DNA of 64,000 nt from an uncultured Oscillospiraceae bacterium (GTDB taxonomy: Bacteria > Bacillota > Clostridia > Oscillospirales > Oscillospiraceae), in assembly GCA_910584395.1 (NCBI GenBank), contig CAJUAS010000001.1, positions 135,169-199,168 of the forward strand, given 5' to 3'. This document shows positions 30,066 to 41,899 of the stretch, in pieces. How positions within the stretch are numbered: the first letter of the stretch is position 1; each line of letters begins with the position of its first letter. The notes under the pieces are model-generated. The model did no database searches. It was given only the letters and a program-made list of their open reading frames with translations, and was not told where the DNA came from. The translations under genes and the position numbers were made by a program.

Positions 30066-30910
30066 GCGTCCCACTCTCCTTTGTAGATGGTGTGCCGCTT
30101 CAGGTAGTCGAACCACTGCTTGTAAGGCTCACGCTGGAAGTGGACACCGTCGGCCACGCTCTCATAGGGCGGCTCCCCGGTCTCGTCGGTCAGTTCCTCC
30201 GCCGGATCGACCAAAAATACGTGCTTTTCTTGGGCAACCTCCCGCAAAATGTCATTGTAGATCTGCAAATGGCCGTTTTCAATGTAGCTTGCGATGCCCT
30301 TCTCCCGGCACTTCTTCTCGTTCACGGGGATGAGAAGCTGAATATAGATGGTGGCGTCGGGCTGCTGGGCGCGGATATCGTCCATGAGCTTGGCGAAGCG
30401 GTCGCGGTAGCCCATGTCGTTGTTCATGCCCAGCTCATTGACCCCAAGGCTCACATACACCTTCTTGTATTCGCCTTTTTTCAGCGCTTCCAGCACCTTC
30501 ATCTTCTGTCCCTTGTAGGTGATGTCCTTTTTCTCTACCTGAAAGATGCTCAGGCCCGTGTGGACGATGAACTCGCCGTTTTTGATGCCGCTGTAAAGGC
30601 GGAAGCCGTCGATGCGGGAGTCGCCGATGAAGGCCGCGTCGTCAAAGTAGCTGTCCTCTACCGCCTCCGTCTCGGGCACAGGGCTTGCGAAGTCATAGTC
30701 CTCCCCCGCCGCCATGCCCGCGCCGTAGGTCTCCGGCGCAGGGGTCGGAGTGGGCGTGGGGGTAGGGGTCGGCGTCGGGGCGGGGGTGGGGGTGAACGTC
30801 TCCTCCGCAACCTTTGAGGGGGAGGGCGACGGGCTTACCGCCGCCTCCTTCGGGGTGCATCCGGGCAGCAGCAGAAGCGTGCAAAGCCCCGTAAGCAACA
30901 CTCTTTTCAT
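30062..30910 (-). CDS. SGNH/GDSL-type hydrolase lipoprotein
   Basis: A protein of 282 residues. The N-terminal signal ends in the lipobox LLPGC at about residue 18. A Thr-Pro/Ala-Pro linker (about residues 38-60) would lift the enzyme off the membrane. The catalytic domain carries FIGDSRIDG (block I, nucleophile Ser), SLGVNELG (block III, Gly-x-Asn-Glu) and DGVHF (block V, Asp and His), so all SGNH residues seem present. Such enzymes deacylate or acylate surface sugars and lipids; the substrate here is unknown. It is translationally coupled to the following DUF4358 lipoprotein, so both may act together in the envelope. Confidence 0.88.
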   Translation of the reverse strand: MKRVLLTGLCTLLLLPGCTPKEAAVSPSPSPSKVAEETFTPTPAPTPTPTPTPTPTPAPETYGAGMAAGEDYDFASPVPETEAVEDSYFDDAAFIGDSRIDGFRLYSGIKNGEFIVHTGLSIFQVEKKDITYKGQKMKVLEALKKGEYKKVYVSLGVNELGMNNDMGYRDRFAKLMDDIRAQQPDATIYIQLLIPVNEKKCREKGIASYIENGHLQIYNDILREVAQEKHVFLVDPAEELTDETGEPPYESVADGVHFQREPYKQWFDYLKRHTIYKGEWDA

Positions 30911-30912
30911 CT

Positions 30913-31596
30913 CTATCTCTCCTCTAATATGATCTCCGCCACTTGAGCCAAGCTGTTCGCCCGGTAGGTGGGTCGCCCGTCGTTCTCTTCGGAACGCGAA
31001 TACCAGATGGAATCTATCCCGGCGTTGATCGCTCCCTGTATATCGGAGTTCAGGTCGTCCCCCACCATCACGGTGGCGGCGGGGTCGGCGTGCAGCGCGG
31101 CCAAGACCTGCTCAAAATAGCCTTTTTCCGGCTTCCCGATCCCCATTTCCTCGGAAATGAAGATGGCGTCCAGATAGGGGGTGATGGGATTGTCCTTCAG
31201 CCGCCGCCGCTGGATATCCGACAGGCCGTTGGTGGCCAGCGCCAAGGTGCAGTGGGGCTTCAGGGCTTCCAAAAGTTCCTGCGCGTTGGGAAGCACGTCG
31301 CCGCAGTCGCCCAGATAGCGCAGATAGGTTTTGTTCCACTCCGCCGCGTCCGCCTCCACGCCCAGCGCCTTGGCAAAGTCCTCAAACCGCCGGAGCATCA
31401 GCTCTTCCCGGCTGATCTCCCCCCGGTGGTAGGCCGCCCAAAGGGGCACGTTGATGGACAGGTAGGTCTCTAAAACCTCGCCGTTATAGGGGATGCCCCG
31501 CTCCTCCATACTGCGCCGCAGGGCCTGCCGCTCGGTGGCTTCGAAGTCCAGAAGCGTTCCGTCGGCGTCCAGAAGCACTGTCTTATACCGCGCCAT
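30913..31596 (-). CDS. HAD-superfamily hydrolase, YjjG-like pyrimidine nucleotidase
   Basis: A protein of 227 residues. HAD motif I is LLDADGTLLDF near the N-terminus, motif II is ATNGLS, motif III is the Lys in GIGKPEKGYF, and motif IV is MVGDDLNSDI. The pattern fits the YjjG family, which removes phosphate from nucleoside monophosphates, including non-canonical pyrimidines. I chose the start at 31596 (MARYKTVLLDADGT) rather than an upstream one that adds 30 atypical residues. It overlaps the end of the preceding exporter gene by 14 bases and ends two bases before the next gene, so co-transcription is likely. Confidence 0.85.
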   Translation of the reverse strand: MARYKTVLLDADGTLLDFEATERQALRRSMEERGIPYNGEVLETYLSINVPLWAAYHRGEISREELMLRRFEDFAKALGVEADAAEWNKTYLRYLGDCGDVLPNAQELLEALKPHCTLALATNGLSDIQRRRLKDNPITPYLDAIFISEEMGIGKPEKGYFEQVLAALHADPAATVMVGDDLNSDIQGAINAGIDSIWYSRSEENDGRPTYRANSLAQVAEIILEER

Positions 31597-32068
31597 ACCG
31601 CTGTCCGCGTCTCCTTTCCGCCACCGTTCGCCGCATCCGCACCGCCGAGGATACCAACAGCACCCCCAGTGCCAGCGCGCCGGCAAACTCCACCGTGTGC
31701 ATCAAAGTGTTGCCGAAATTCCTTGTTTGACCGGAAATGGCGAACTTCATGGCGTAATAAATGCCGCCGCCGGGGACAAGGGGGAAAAAGGCCACCAGCA
31801 GATAACCGGTCACCGGGCATTTGCGAAGCCGGGCCATGGTCTCGCTCCAAGCGGAGATGGACACCCCCGCCAGCAGGGCGGAGGGCATATCTCCCAGCCC
31901 CAGCGGCCTGCTGCACAGCAGATACACCAGCCAGCCCAGCGCGCCCCCTGCCCCGCAGATGAACATTCCAAGGCCGTGGATGTTGAAGATCACCGCAAAA
32001 GCCAAGCACGCGCCGAAGGCCCACAGGCAGGGCAGCACAAAGACCTGTATCACTTCCGTCAGTTCCAT
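31583..32068 (-). CDS. ThrE-family exporter, small subunit (DUF3815)
   Basis: A protein of 161 residues with about five hydrophobic helices and the signature VPGGGIYYAMKFA typical of DUF3815 (ThrE_2). With the DUF1212-type protein encoded just upstream it would form a complete threonine/serine exporter. In many Bacillota this transporter is split into two genes in this order. The substrate is inferred from the family name only; other small metabolites are possible. It starts 12 bases after the partner gene ends. Confidence 0.85.
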   Translation of the reverse strand: MELTEVIQVFVLPCLWAFGACLAFAVIFNIHGLGMFICGAGGALGWLVYLLCSRPLGLGDMPSALLAGVSISAWSETMARLRKCPVTGYLLVAFFPLVPGGGIYYAMKFAISGQTRNFGNTLMHTVEFAGALALGVLLVSSAVRMRRTVAERRRGQRYGAV

Positions 32069-32080
32069 GCCCGCCCCTCC

Positions 32081-32839
32081 TTAAAACATCTGGGCGATGC
32101 CCAGCGCCAGTCCTGTCCCCAGCGCGATGGCCACGCCGATGAGCACCGCCTCCGCCAGCTTGGAAAGCCCGGAGACCATGTCCCCCACCATAACGTCCCG
32201 CACCGCGTTGGTCAGCGCCACGCCGGGCACAAGGGTCATCAGCGCGCCGATGGTGACGAGGTCTGTGCTCTGTCCCAGCCCCGCCGCCACAAGGCCAAGG
32301 GCCAGCAGGGCGGACACCCCGCCCCCCGCGATGGTGCGGATGAAGAGGTTGGCTCTCAGCCCATCCATCCACCAGACGGTCAGGCCGATGGCCGCGCCAC
32401 AAGCTCCTGCGCACAGCGCGTCCCGCCAGCTTCCGCCGAAAAAGAGGGTAAACATCCCCGCGCCAAAGAAATGGGCCAGCAGGATCACAAATTGGGAATA
32501 CTGCTTCTCCCCCTCCAGTTCCTCCCGCAGGGCGCTCCGGGCCTGATCCACGGGCAGGGGCACGGCGCAGAGCTTGCGGCACAGGCCGTTCATGGCCTCT
32601 AACTTCCAGATGTCCGTCCCGTGGTTGGGGATGCGGCGCATACTGGTGACCTCCCGGCCGCCGGTATGCACGGAGGCAATGAGGCAGTTGGGGATGGCGA
32701 ACACCTCCCCCGTCTCCACGCCGTAGGCTTTCAGCAGGCGGCTCACCGACTCCTCCACGCGGTAGATCTCGCCCCCCGCCAATTGAATGTGGTAGCCCAC
32801 CTCCACCGCCAGATCCAGTATCTCCTCAACGTCCACCAT
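32081..32839 (-). CDS. ThrE-family exporter, large subunit (DUF1212)
   Basis: A protein of 252 residues. The N-terminal soluble part (about 1-110, with YHIQLAGGEIYRVEESV and IPNCLIASV) is the DUF1212 region, followed by about five membrane helices, including TLVPGVALTNAVRD. The start at 32839 (MVDVEEILDLAVEVG) was chosen because it follows GGGAGGG at a good distance and removes 56 residues of unlikely sequence that would overlap purL. It forms a pair with the DUF3815 gene just downstream. Confidence 0.87.
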   Translation of the reverse strand: MVDVEEILDLAVEVGYHIQLAGGEIYRVEESVSRLLKAYGVETGEVFAIPNCLIASVHTGGREVTSMRRIPNHGTDIWKLEAMNGLCRKLCAVPLPVDQARSALREELEGEKQYSQFVILLAHFFGAGMFTLFFGGSWRDALCAGACGAAIGLTVWWMDGLRANLFIRTIAGGGVSALLALGLVAAGLGQSTDLVTIGALMTLVPGVALTNAVRDVMVGDMVSGLSKLAEAVLIGVAIALGTGLALGIAQMF

Positions 32840-32888
32840 TTTACCCTCCCAACGCGCCGGGTGCAAGTTACAATTCGCCAACAAAAGT

Positions 32889-35800
32889 TTACAAATAGTA
32901 CGCCGCGCCGCCCTCAAACAACGGCTGGAGCTTGTCCCCCACAATGTTGACCCCCACATAGCGGCCCTTGCGCTCGGTGTGGCCCATCTTGCCAAACACC
33001 CGCCCATCGGGGGAGAACAGGCCCTCCACTGCGCCCACCGAGCCGTTGGGATTGGCGGAAATGTCCATGCTCACCTTCCCGTGGGCGTCCACATACTGGG
33101 TGGCGATCTGCCCCCCAGCCGCAAAGGCGTTCAACACCTCCGGGGTACACACGAACCGTCCCTCTCCGTGGGAGATGGGGATGGCGTGGATGTCCCCCAC
33201 CTTGCAGAGGCTCAGCCACGGCGAACGGGTGGAGGAAACGCGGGTGTAAACGTATTTGCTCTGGTGACGCCCGATGGCGTTGAAGGTCAGGGTGGGGCAG
33301 CTTGCGTCCGTGGGCCTGATCTCGCCATATTGAATGAGGCCCAGCTTGATAAGAGCTTGGAAGCCGTTGCAGATGCCCAGCATCAGGCCGTCCCGGTGTT
33401 TCAGCAGGTCATGCACCGCGTCGGTGACGGCGGCGTTTCGGAACAGGGAGCAGATAAACTTGGCCGAGCCGTCCGGCTCGTCGCCGCCGGAGAACCCGCC
33501 GGGAAGGGCCACGATCTGGGCCTTGCCGATGGCGGCGGCCAGCGCGTTCACCGACTCGGCCAGCGCGGCGGCCGAGCCGTTGCGGATGACCAGAATTTCC
33601 GGGTCGATCCCCGCCTTGACGCAGGCGGCGGCGGTGTCCAGCTCGCAGTTCGTGCCGGGGAACACGGGGATGACCGCCTTGGGATGGGCAATTTTATGCT
33701 GGGCCACAATGGGGGCCCGCTCGGTGCAGGAATAGGTCTCCGCCATCCCCTCTACCGGGGCGTCGGTGGGATAGACGTCCTCCAAAACCCCCTCGTTCAG
33801 GGTCAGCAGCTCGTCAATGGGGGCGGAATCGCCGCCCAGCTCGATCACCGGTTCTTCCGTGGTGACGCCCCAGCGGGTCGCGAAGGGGCTGTCCACACCC
33901 TCCGTCAGCTCCGCTATGATCGCGCCGGGCCATGATGTGTCACTCTCCCAAAAGCCGTTTGCTTCCTCCGCCTTGGCGGAGAATCCCACACGGTTTCCGA
34001 AAGACATCTTCATGATGCCCTCCGCAACGCCGTTCTCCACGGCCCAAGCCGCCTTCACCTTCCCGGCCCGGCACAGGGCGTGAAACTCCTCCCACGCGGC
34101 CTTCCGGCTCTCGGCAGTGTCCTTTTGCGGTGCGAACAGATACACCGGATGTCCCGGCTCTTTGAACTCCGGGGAGATGACCTCAGAAGCCTGAATGGGC
34201 GCAATGGCAAAGGAAATAAGGGTGGGCGGCACGTCCAGATCGAGGAACGACCCGCTCATGGAATCCTTCCCGCCGATGGCGGCGCAGCCATACTTTAGCT
34301 GCGCTTCCATCGCTCCCAGCAGCGCCGCCACGGGCTTGCCCCAGCGGCCCGGCTCACTGCGGAGCTTCTCAAAGAACTCCTGCAAGGTGAGATAGGCCTT
34401 CTTGTAGTCCGCCCCCGCCGCCACTAACTTGGTAAGGGAGGTGGTCACCGCCTCATATGCCCCCCAGTAGGGGTCGCGGCTCAATGTATCCGGGTCGCAG
34501 CCCCAGGCCATGACGCTGGCCTGCTCGGTCTCCTGCCCCGGCTCGACGGGCAGCAGCGCGGCCATGGCCTGCGCCGGGGTAGTCTGGTGCTTGCCGCCGA
34601 AGGGCATGAGGACGCTCCCCGCGCCGATAGAGCCGTCGAACCGCTCCACCAAGCCCCGCTGGGACGCGCATTTCAGGCTGGAAGCCATCTCCCGCAGGCT
34701 CACTTTTCCCTTGGGGCACACTCCCGGCGCTTCCGGCACGTAGACCTTGGCGGTCTTTACCGCGCCGTTGGTGTTCAAGAAGTCCCGGCTCAGGTCGGCA
34801 ATGACCTCTCCCCGCCATTTCATCACCATCCGGGGGCTTTGCGTGACCGTCGCCACCACATAAGCCTCTAAATTCTCCCGCTCGGCGGCGGCAATGAACG
34901 CCTCCACGTCTTGGGGCGCGACCACCACCGCCATGCGCTCCTGACTTTCCGAGATGGCAAGCTCCGTGCCGTCCAGACCGTCATACTTCTTGCGCACCGC
35001 GTCCAGATCAATGCTGAGGCCGTCGGCCAGTTCGCCGATGGCGACGCTCACCCCCCCTGCGCCGAAGTCGTTGCACCGCTTAATGAGCCGGGTGACCTTT
35101 CCGTCCCGGAACAATCTTTGAATTTTCCGCTCCTCCGGGGCGTTGCCCTTCTGCACCTCGGAAGCCATGGTGTCCAAGCTCTTGAGGTCGTGGCTCTTGG
35201 ACGAGCCGGTCGCGCCGCCGATACCGTCCCGCCCGGTGCGCCCACCCAGCAGGATCACCACGTCGCCGGGGGCAGGCCGCTCCCGGCGGACATGATCGGC
35301 CGGGGCTGCGCCCACCACCGCGCCGCACTCCAAATGCTTGGCCACATAGCCGGGGTGGTACAGCTCGGAGACCTGCCCGGTGGCAAGGCCGATCTGGTTG
35401 CCGTAGGAGGAATACCCCGCCGCCGCCGTCTGGCAGAGCTTGCGCTGGGGGAGCTTGCCCTCCAGCGTCTCCGAAAGAGGTGTTCTGGGGTCGCCGCAGC
35501 CGGTGACCCGCATGGCCTGATGGACGTACACCCGCCCGGAGAGGGGGTCGCGGATGCACCCGCCGATGCAGGTGGCCGCGCCGCCGAAGGGTTCGATCTC
35601 GGTGGGGTGGTTGTGGGTCTCGTTTTTGAACATCAAGAGCCAGTCCTGCTCCTTGCCGTCCACCACGGCGGGGACGTGGATGGAGCAGGCGTTGATCTCC
35701 TCGCTCTCGTCCAGCTCGGGGAGGAGACCGCGCTTTTTCAGCACTTTTGTCCCGATGGTGGCCATGTCCATGAGGGTCACGGGCCGCTTCGCGGCCTTCT

Positions 35801-36581
35801 CCTTGCCGTAGACCTCCTCCCGGGCCGCCAGATAGTCCTCGTAGGCCGCCTGCACGGTTTTGTCCTGAATCTCCACCCCCTCCAGATGGGTGGAGAAGGT
35901 GGTGTGGCGGCAGTGATCCGACCAGTAGGTGTCCACCACCCGCACTTCGGTGACGGTGGGGTCGCGGTGTTCCTCGTCCCGGAAATAGGCTTGCAGGAAT
36001 TTCAAGTCCTCCAAGTCCATGGCAAGGCCCATCCCGCCCCGCAAGGTCTCCAGCGCGGCGGTGTCCATGGCGGCGAAGCCGGCCACAGCCGCCACCGCCT
36101 TGGCTTCGGGGTACTGCTGAACGAGGGTAGCGGGCTTGTCCAAAGCAGCCTCCCGGCTCTCCACCGGGTTGATAAGGTATTTCTTCGCCTTGTCCAGCTC
36201 TTCGCCGGTGACCTCGCCAAAGAGCCAGTACACATCGGCGCAGCGCACGGCGGGCCGTTCGCCCCCCGCCAGCATTTGCAGGCACTGCCCGGCGGAGTCG
36301 GAGCGCTGGTCAAACTGCCCCGGCAGGGCTTCCACGGCAAACACCTGAACCCCCTCGGCCTCCGGCGTCTCTTCAAAGACCTCGTCCACCTGCGGCTCGG
36401 CAAAAACAATGTTCTTTGCCCGGTCATAGGTCACCTGATCGATCCCCTCCACGTCGTAGCGGCGGAAGATACACACATCGGTCAGGCCCTTCAGCCCCAG
36501 CACCTCCCGCAGCTCCCGCGTCAGGGCGCGGCCCGCCACATCAAAGGCCTTCCTCTTTCGCACAAAGCACCGAAATACCAT
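32889..36581 (-). CDS. purL: Phosphoribosylformylglycinamidine synthase (single chain)
   Basis: A protein of 1,230 residues, the length of the clostridial single-chain FGAM synthase. It converts FGAR to FGAM in step four of purine synthesis, using ATP and glutamine. An N-terminal PurS-like region and the linker lead into two AIR-synthase-type halves (HNHPTEIEPFGGAATCIGG near residue 320; GGKDSMSG near 775). The C-terminal glutamine amidotransferase domain starts near residue 970 (PVFPGTNCELD), with the nucleophile Cys in GICNGFQAL near 1070 and His/Glu in HGEGRF near 1139. It lies between a solute-binding lipoprotein gene (25 bases upstream) and the ThrE genes. No other pur genes are in the window. 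Confidence 0.96.
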   Translation of the reverse strand: MVFRCFVRKRKAFDVAGRALTRELREVLGLKGLTDVCIFRRYDVEGIDQVTYDRAKNIVFAEPQVDEVFEETPEAEGVQVFAVEALPGQFDQRSDSAGQCLQMLAGGERPAVRCADVYWLFGEVTGEELDKAKKYLINPVESREAALDKPATLVQQYPEAKAVAAVAGFAAMDTAALETLRGGMGLAMDLEDLKFLQAYFRDEEHRDPTVTEVRVVDTYWSDHCRHTTFSTHLEGVEIQDKTVQAAYEDYLAAREEVYGKEKAAKRPVTLMDMATIGTKVLKKRGLLPELDESEEINACSIHVPAVVDGKEQDWLLMFKNETHNHPTEIEPFGGAATCIGGCIRDPLSGRVYVHQAMRVTGCGDPRTPLSETLEGKLPQRKLCQTAAAGYSSYGNQIGLATGQVSELYHPGYVAKHLECGAVVGAAPADHVRRERPAPGDVVILLGGRTGRDGIGGATGSSKSHDLKSLDTMASEVQKGNAPEERKIQRLFRDGKVTRLIKRCNDFGAGGVSVAIGELADGLSIDLDAVRKKYDGLDGTELAISESQERMAVVVAPQDVEAFIAAAERENLEAYVVATVTQSPRMVMKWRGEVIADLSRDFLNTNGAVKTAKVYVPEAPGVCPKGKVSLREMASSLKCASQRGLVERFDGSIGAGSVLMPFGGKHQTTPAQAMAALLPVEPGQETEQASVMAWGCDPDTLSRDPYWGAYEAVTTSLTKLVAAGADYKKAYLTLQEFFEKLRSEPGRWGKPVAALLGAMEAQLKYGCAAIGGKDSMSGSFLDLDVPPTLISFAIAPIQASEVISPEFKEPGHPVYLFAPQKDTAESRKAAWEEFHALCRAGKVKAAWAVENGVAEGIMKMSFGNRVGFSAKAEEANGFWESDTSWPGAIIAELTEGVDSPFATRWGVTTEEPVIELGGDSAPIDELLTLNEGVLEDVYPTDAPVEGMAETYSCTERAPIVAQHKIAHPKAVIPVFPGTNCELDTAAACVKAGIDPEILVIRNGSAAALAESVNALAAAIGKAQIVALPGGFSGGDEPDGSAKFICSLFRNAAVTDAVHDLLKHRDGLMLGICNGFQALIKLGLIQYGEIRPTDASCPTLTFNAIGRHQSKYVYTRVSSTRSPWLSLCKVGDIHAIPISHGEGRFVCTPEVLNAFAAGGQIATQYVDAHGKVSMDISANPNGSVGAVEGLFSPDGRVFGKMGHTERKGRYVGVNIVGDKLQPLFEGGAAYYL

Positions 36582-36606
36582 CTCTGATCTCTCCCTTTCC
36601 CTGTGT

Positions 36607-38148
36607 TTAGTCGCGAAATGTCCAGTTTTCCAGCTGATAGAACATGTTTCCCTGAGTGGGCTTCAGGCCGCTCACCTGTCCCCACTGGGTCAGCGCCGCC
36701 CCCGTCTTAAAGCACAGGGTCACAAAGGGCGGCCGCTGGGTGTAGCCCTCATAAAACCCCTGCCACTCCCCTGTGGCTCTGGCCTCGGCCAGCGCGGCGG
36801 CCAGCGTCTTGTCCGGCGCGCCGCCGTAGCAAAGGCCGCTCCCCGCGGTGAAGAAGGGGGTCAGGTCAAAATCCCCGGTCAGGCGGGTCTCCCCCAAATA
36901 GAGGTCGAAATCTCCGCTGTTCAGGGCCTTTTTGTACTCCTCCCACGGCAGGGCGGTCACTGTCACCCGAAAGCCCACCGCCTCCAGATCGGCGGCGATG
37001 GCTCTCCCCATCTTTTCCTTGAAGCTGTTGTCCGAATTGACCAGCAGCTTCAGCTCCAGCGTCCGTTTCCCCACATGGCGCACGCCGTCCTCGCCCAGCT
37101 CGTACCCCATGGCGTCCAGCACTTCGGCGGCGGCCGCCCGGTCATAGGCCAGCCCCTTGGCCAGCCCCGGATCATACCGCTTGGCGGTGGGCGGCACAGG
37201 AAGGGCGGCCACCGAGGCGTGTCCGCCCAGCACCTCGGTCACCAGCGCGCTGCGGTTCACCGCCTGACTCAGCGCCCCGCGCACCTCCGGGTTCTGGCAC
37301 ACCCCGGAGCTGCAGTGAAAGCCCAGATAGAGCATGGTGGAGGTGGGATATTCCCACGTCTGGTACGACCCGGAAAACCCCAGCGCGTCCGCGCCGGTGG
37401 GGTCGGACGCCGCAAACCCCAGCGCGCCGCTGTCAAAAGCGGCGATCATCTCATCCGCCGCGCTAATGCTCATTAGCTGAATTTCCCCCGGAATTCCGGC
37501 GGTTTCCCGCCAGCCGTCCGTTCTGGCTAACAACCGTTCGCCATCCAGCACATACCGCCCCGTGCCGGTGACTCCCTCCTTGCCCACCAGCGCGATGGGG
37601 ATGTCCAGCAGGGCCAAAAAGTCCCGGTTCGGTGCGCTGAGCTGAAAAACCACCACATTCTCCCCGTCGGCGGAGATCTTTTGCACCGCCCCCAGCCGGG
37701 TGGCGTACAGGCTTTTTTCCCCTTTGGCGGCAGTGAGTGCGGTGCAGACCGCCTGTGCGTCCAGCGCCGCGCCGTTTGCAAAGGTAACGCCGCTTTTCAG
37801 GGTCACCCGCCAGATCAGGCCGTCCTCTGACCCCACCGCCCCCTGCGCCAACAGGGGTTGCGGCTCAAAGGCGTTGTCCAGCTCATAGAGGCTGTCGTAG
37901 AGGAGGGGCGCAAGGATCATGTTGGTGGAGCGGCTGCTCAAATAGGGATTCCACGTCCCCTGCGGGTCGAGGGGGAGGGTAAAGGGCCGCTTGGCCACAG
38001 GGGTGGGGGTGGGGGTGAGCGGGGCTTGCGTGGGGGAGGGCGACGGGTCGGGCGGGGTGGGAGCGGGGGTGGTATGGCAGGCGGAGAGCTGCACCGCCAG
38101 AGACAGTCCCAGCGCCAAAGCGATCCATCCCTTTTGCCCCTTGTTCAT
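36607..38148 (-). CDS. ABC transporter solute-binding lipoprotein, peptide family 5
   Basis: A protein of 513 residues. The signal peptide ends in the lipobox LSAC (residue 24), followed by a Pro/Thr/Ser linker to about residue 53. The rest fits family 5 extracellular binding proteins (oligopeptide, dipeptide or nickel): WNPYLSSRSTNMILAPLLYDSLY near the start, WRVTLKSGVTFANG, and VRGALSQAVNRSALV. No permease or ATPase gene is adjacent, so it is an orphan receptor here and the ligand is unknown. It follows pgeF by 25 bases and precedes purL by 25 bases. Confidence 0.9.
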   Translation of the reverse strand: MNKGQKGWIALALGLSLAVQLSACHTTPAPTPPDPSPSPTQAPLTPTPTPVAKRPFTLPLDPQGTWNPYLSSRSTNMILAPLLYDSLYELDNAFEPQPLLAQGAVGSEDGLIWRVTLKSGVTFANGAALDAQAVCTALTAAKGEKSLYATRLGAVQKISADGENVVVFQLSAPNRDFLALLDIPIALVGKEGVTGTGRYVLDGERLLARTDGWRETAGIPGEIQLMSISAADEMIAAFDSGALGFAASDPTGADALGFSGSYQTWEYPTSTMLYLGFHCSSGVCQNPEVRGALSQAVNRSALVTEVLGGHASVAALPVPPTAKRYDPGLAKGLAYDRAAAAEVLDAMGYELGEDGVRHVGKRTLELKLLVNSDNSFKEKMGRAIAADLEAVGFRVTVTALPWEEYKKALNSGDFDLYLGETRLTGDFDLTPFFTAGSGLCYGGAPDKTLAAALAEARATGEWQGFYEGYTQRPPFVTLCFKTGAALTQWGQVSGLKPTQGNMFYQLENWTFRD

Positions 38149-38173
38149 TTGCCCCTCCCCCTTTCCTGTTCGT

Positions 38174-38985
38174 CTAATTTTGTTGCGGCCGGGCCAGCAT
38201 GATGACCGCCGCCTGACTGCCCCGCTCCCCTTTGGTGAAGCGGTGAGACCAAAAGCGGTCGTGCTGACAGCAGGTGCAGTCTTGGCTCACGTCGATGTGT
38301 TCGCCCAAAAGCCCGGAATGCTCCAAGATGGCGGCGTTGATGGCCTTTAAGTCCACGCGCCACTTTCCCCCCGTCTCTGTCCGGGTCATAAAGGGCGCTG
38401 CCAAGCCGCCCAGAGCGGTCTCCATGGCGGCGGGCACGTCGCCGTCGGTCTCAAAGCAGCACGGCCCGATGCCCGGGCCGATGGCCGCGCGAATGTCCAA
38501 CCGGTCGCTGCCGTATTCCCTCTTCAGCGTCTCCACCGCCGCCGCGGCGATGGCGGCGGCCGTCCCCCGCCAGCCCGCATGGACGGCGGCAACGGCCTGC
38601 TTGACCGGGTCGAAGAGCAGAACGGGGATGCAGTCGGCGGAGAAAATGCACAGGGTCACACCGGGGACGTTGGTGGCCAGCCCGTCCGCCTCAAAAGGAG
38701 TGGGGGCAAGAAGGTCAGGCTTCACATCCGCCCCGGTCACCACCTTGACCACATTCCCGTGAACCTGATTGGTCATCACGATGCGGCTCGCGTCCGTCCC
38801 GGTGGCGGCGCAGAAGCGGCGGTAGTTCTCCCGGACGTTGGCCGGGTCGTCCCCCCGGCGGTGGCCCAGATTCAAGCGCGCAAAAATGCCCTCGGACACC
38901 CCGCCCAAGCGGGTGGAAAACCCGTGGGGAGCTGCAATGTCAGGGGCGGTCAAAAACTCCACGCCCTCTTTACAACAGGTTATCA

Positions 38986-38986
<1 letters not shown>
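38174..38986 (-). CDS. pgeF: Laccase-domain purine nucleoside phosphorylase/YfiH family
   Basis: A protein of 270 residues of the YfiH/YlmD/LACC1 family. Family signatures are HGFSTRLGGVS, NQVHGN, SADCIPVLLFD, HAGWRGT and AAIGPGIGPCCFE, giving the conserved His-Cys-His metal-binding site. Members act as purine nucleoside phosphorylases/adenosine deaminases, and PgeF edits misincorporated L-Ser in peptidoglycan precursors in E. coli; which applies here is unknown. The start at 38986 overlaps the secA stop (TGATG), which indicates coupling; an upstream start would overlap secA by 49 bases. Confidence 0.88.
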
Positions 38987-41748
<2,762 letters not shown>

Positions 41749-41847
41749 GGTTTCACCTGTCCTTCCGATCCGTTTCGGGCATATGCCCATTCGTATCCAT
41801 ATTAACGTCTTATTGTATCACAGATCCCTCTGCTAAAAAAGTCTAAA

Positions 41848-41876
41848 TTGTAAAATTCCCACATCTATGCTAAAAT
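41848..41876 (+). promoter_or_regulatory. Promoter of rlmD
   Basis: TTGTAA at 41848-41853 and TAAAAT at 41871-41876 are spaced by 17 bp. Transcription would begin near 41883, after the ATG at 41867, so translation should start at the downstream GTG at 41900, which has AAAGGAGGGG seven bases ahead. Confidence 0.6.
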
Positions 41877-41899
41877 CAACAAAAAAGGAGGGGACGCAG

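Noticed and set aside
30740..30800. Possible minisatellite or CRISPR-like repeat
   Set aside because: It is the Thr-Pro codon run of the SGNH lipoprotein, not spaced repeats. No CRISPR array was seen anywhere in the window.
31470..32582. Minus-strand 370-codon frame overlapping the ThrE genes
   Set aside because: Arg/Gly/Ala-rich out-of-frame translation; both ThrE subunits are recognised in other frames.
34911..36587. Plus-strand 558-codon frame opposite purL
   Set aside because: Antisense shadow of a clearly identified FGAM synthase gene; no ribosome site or homology features.
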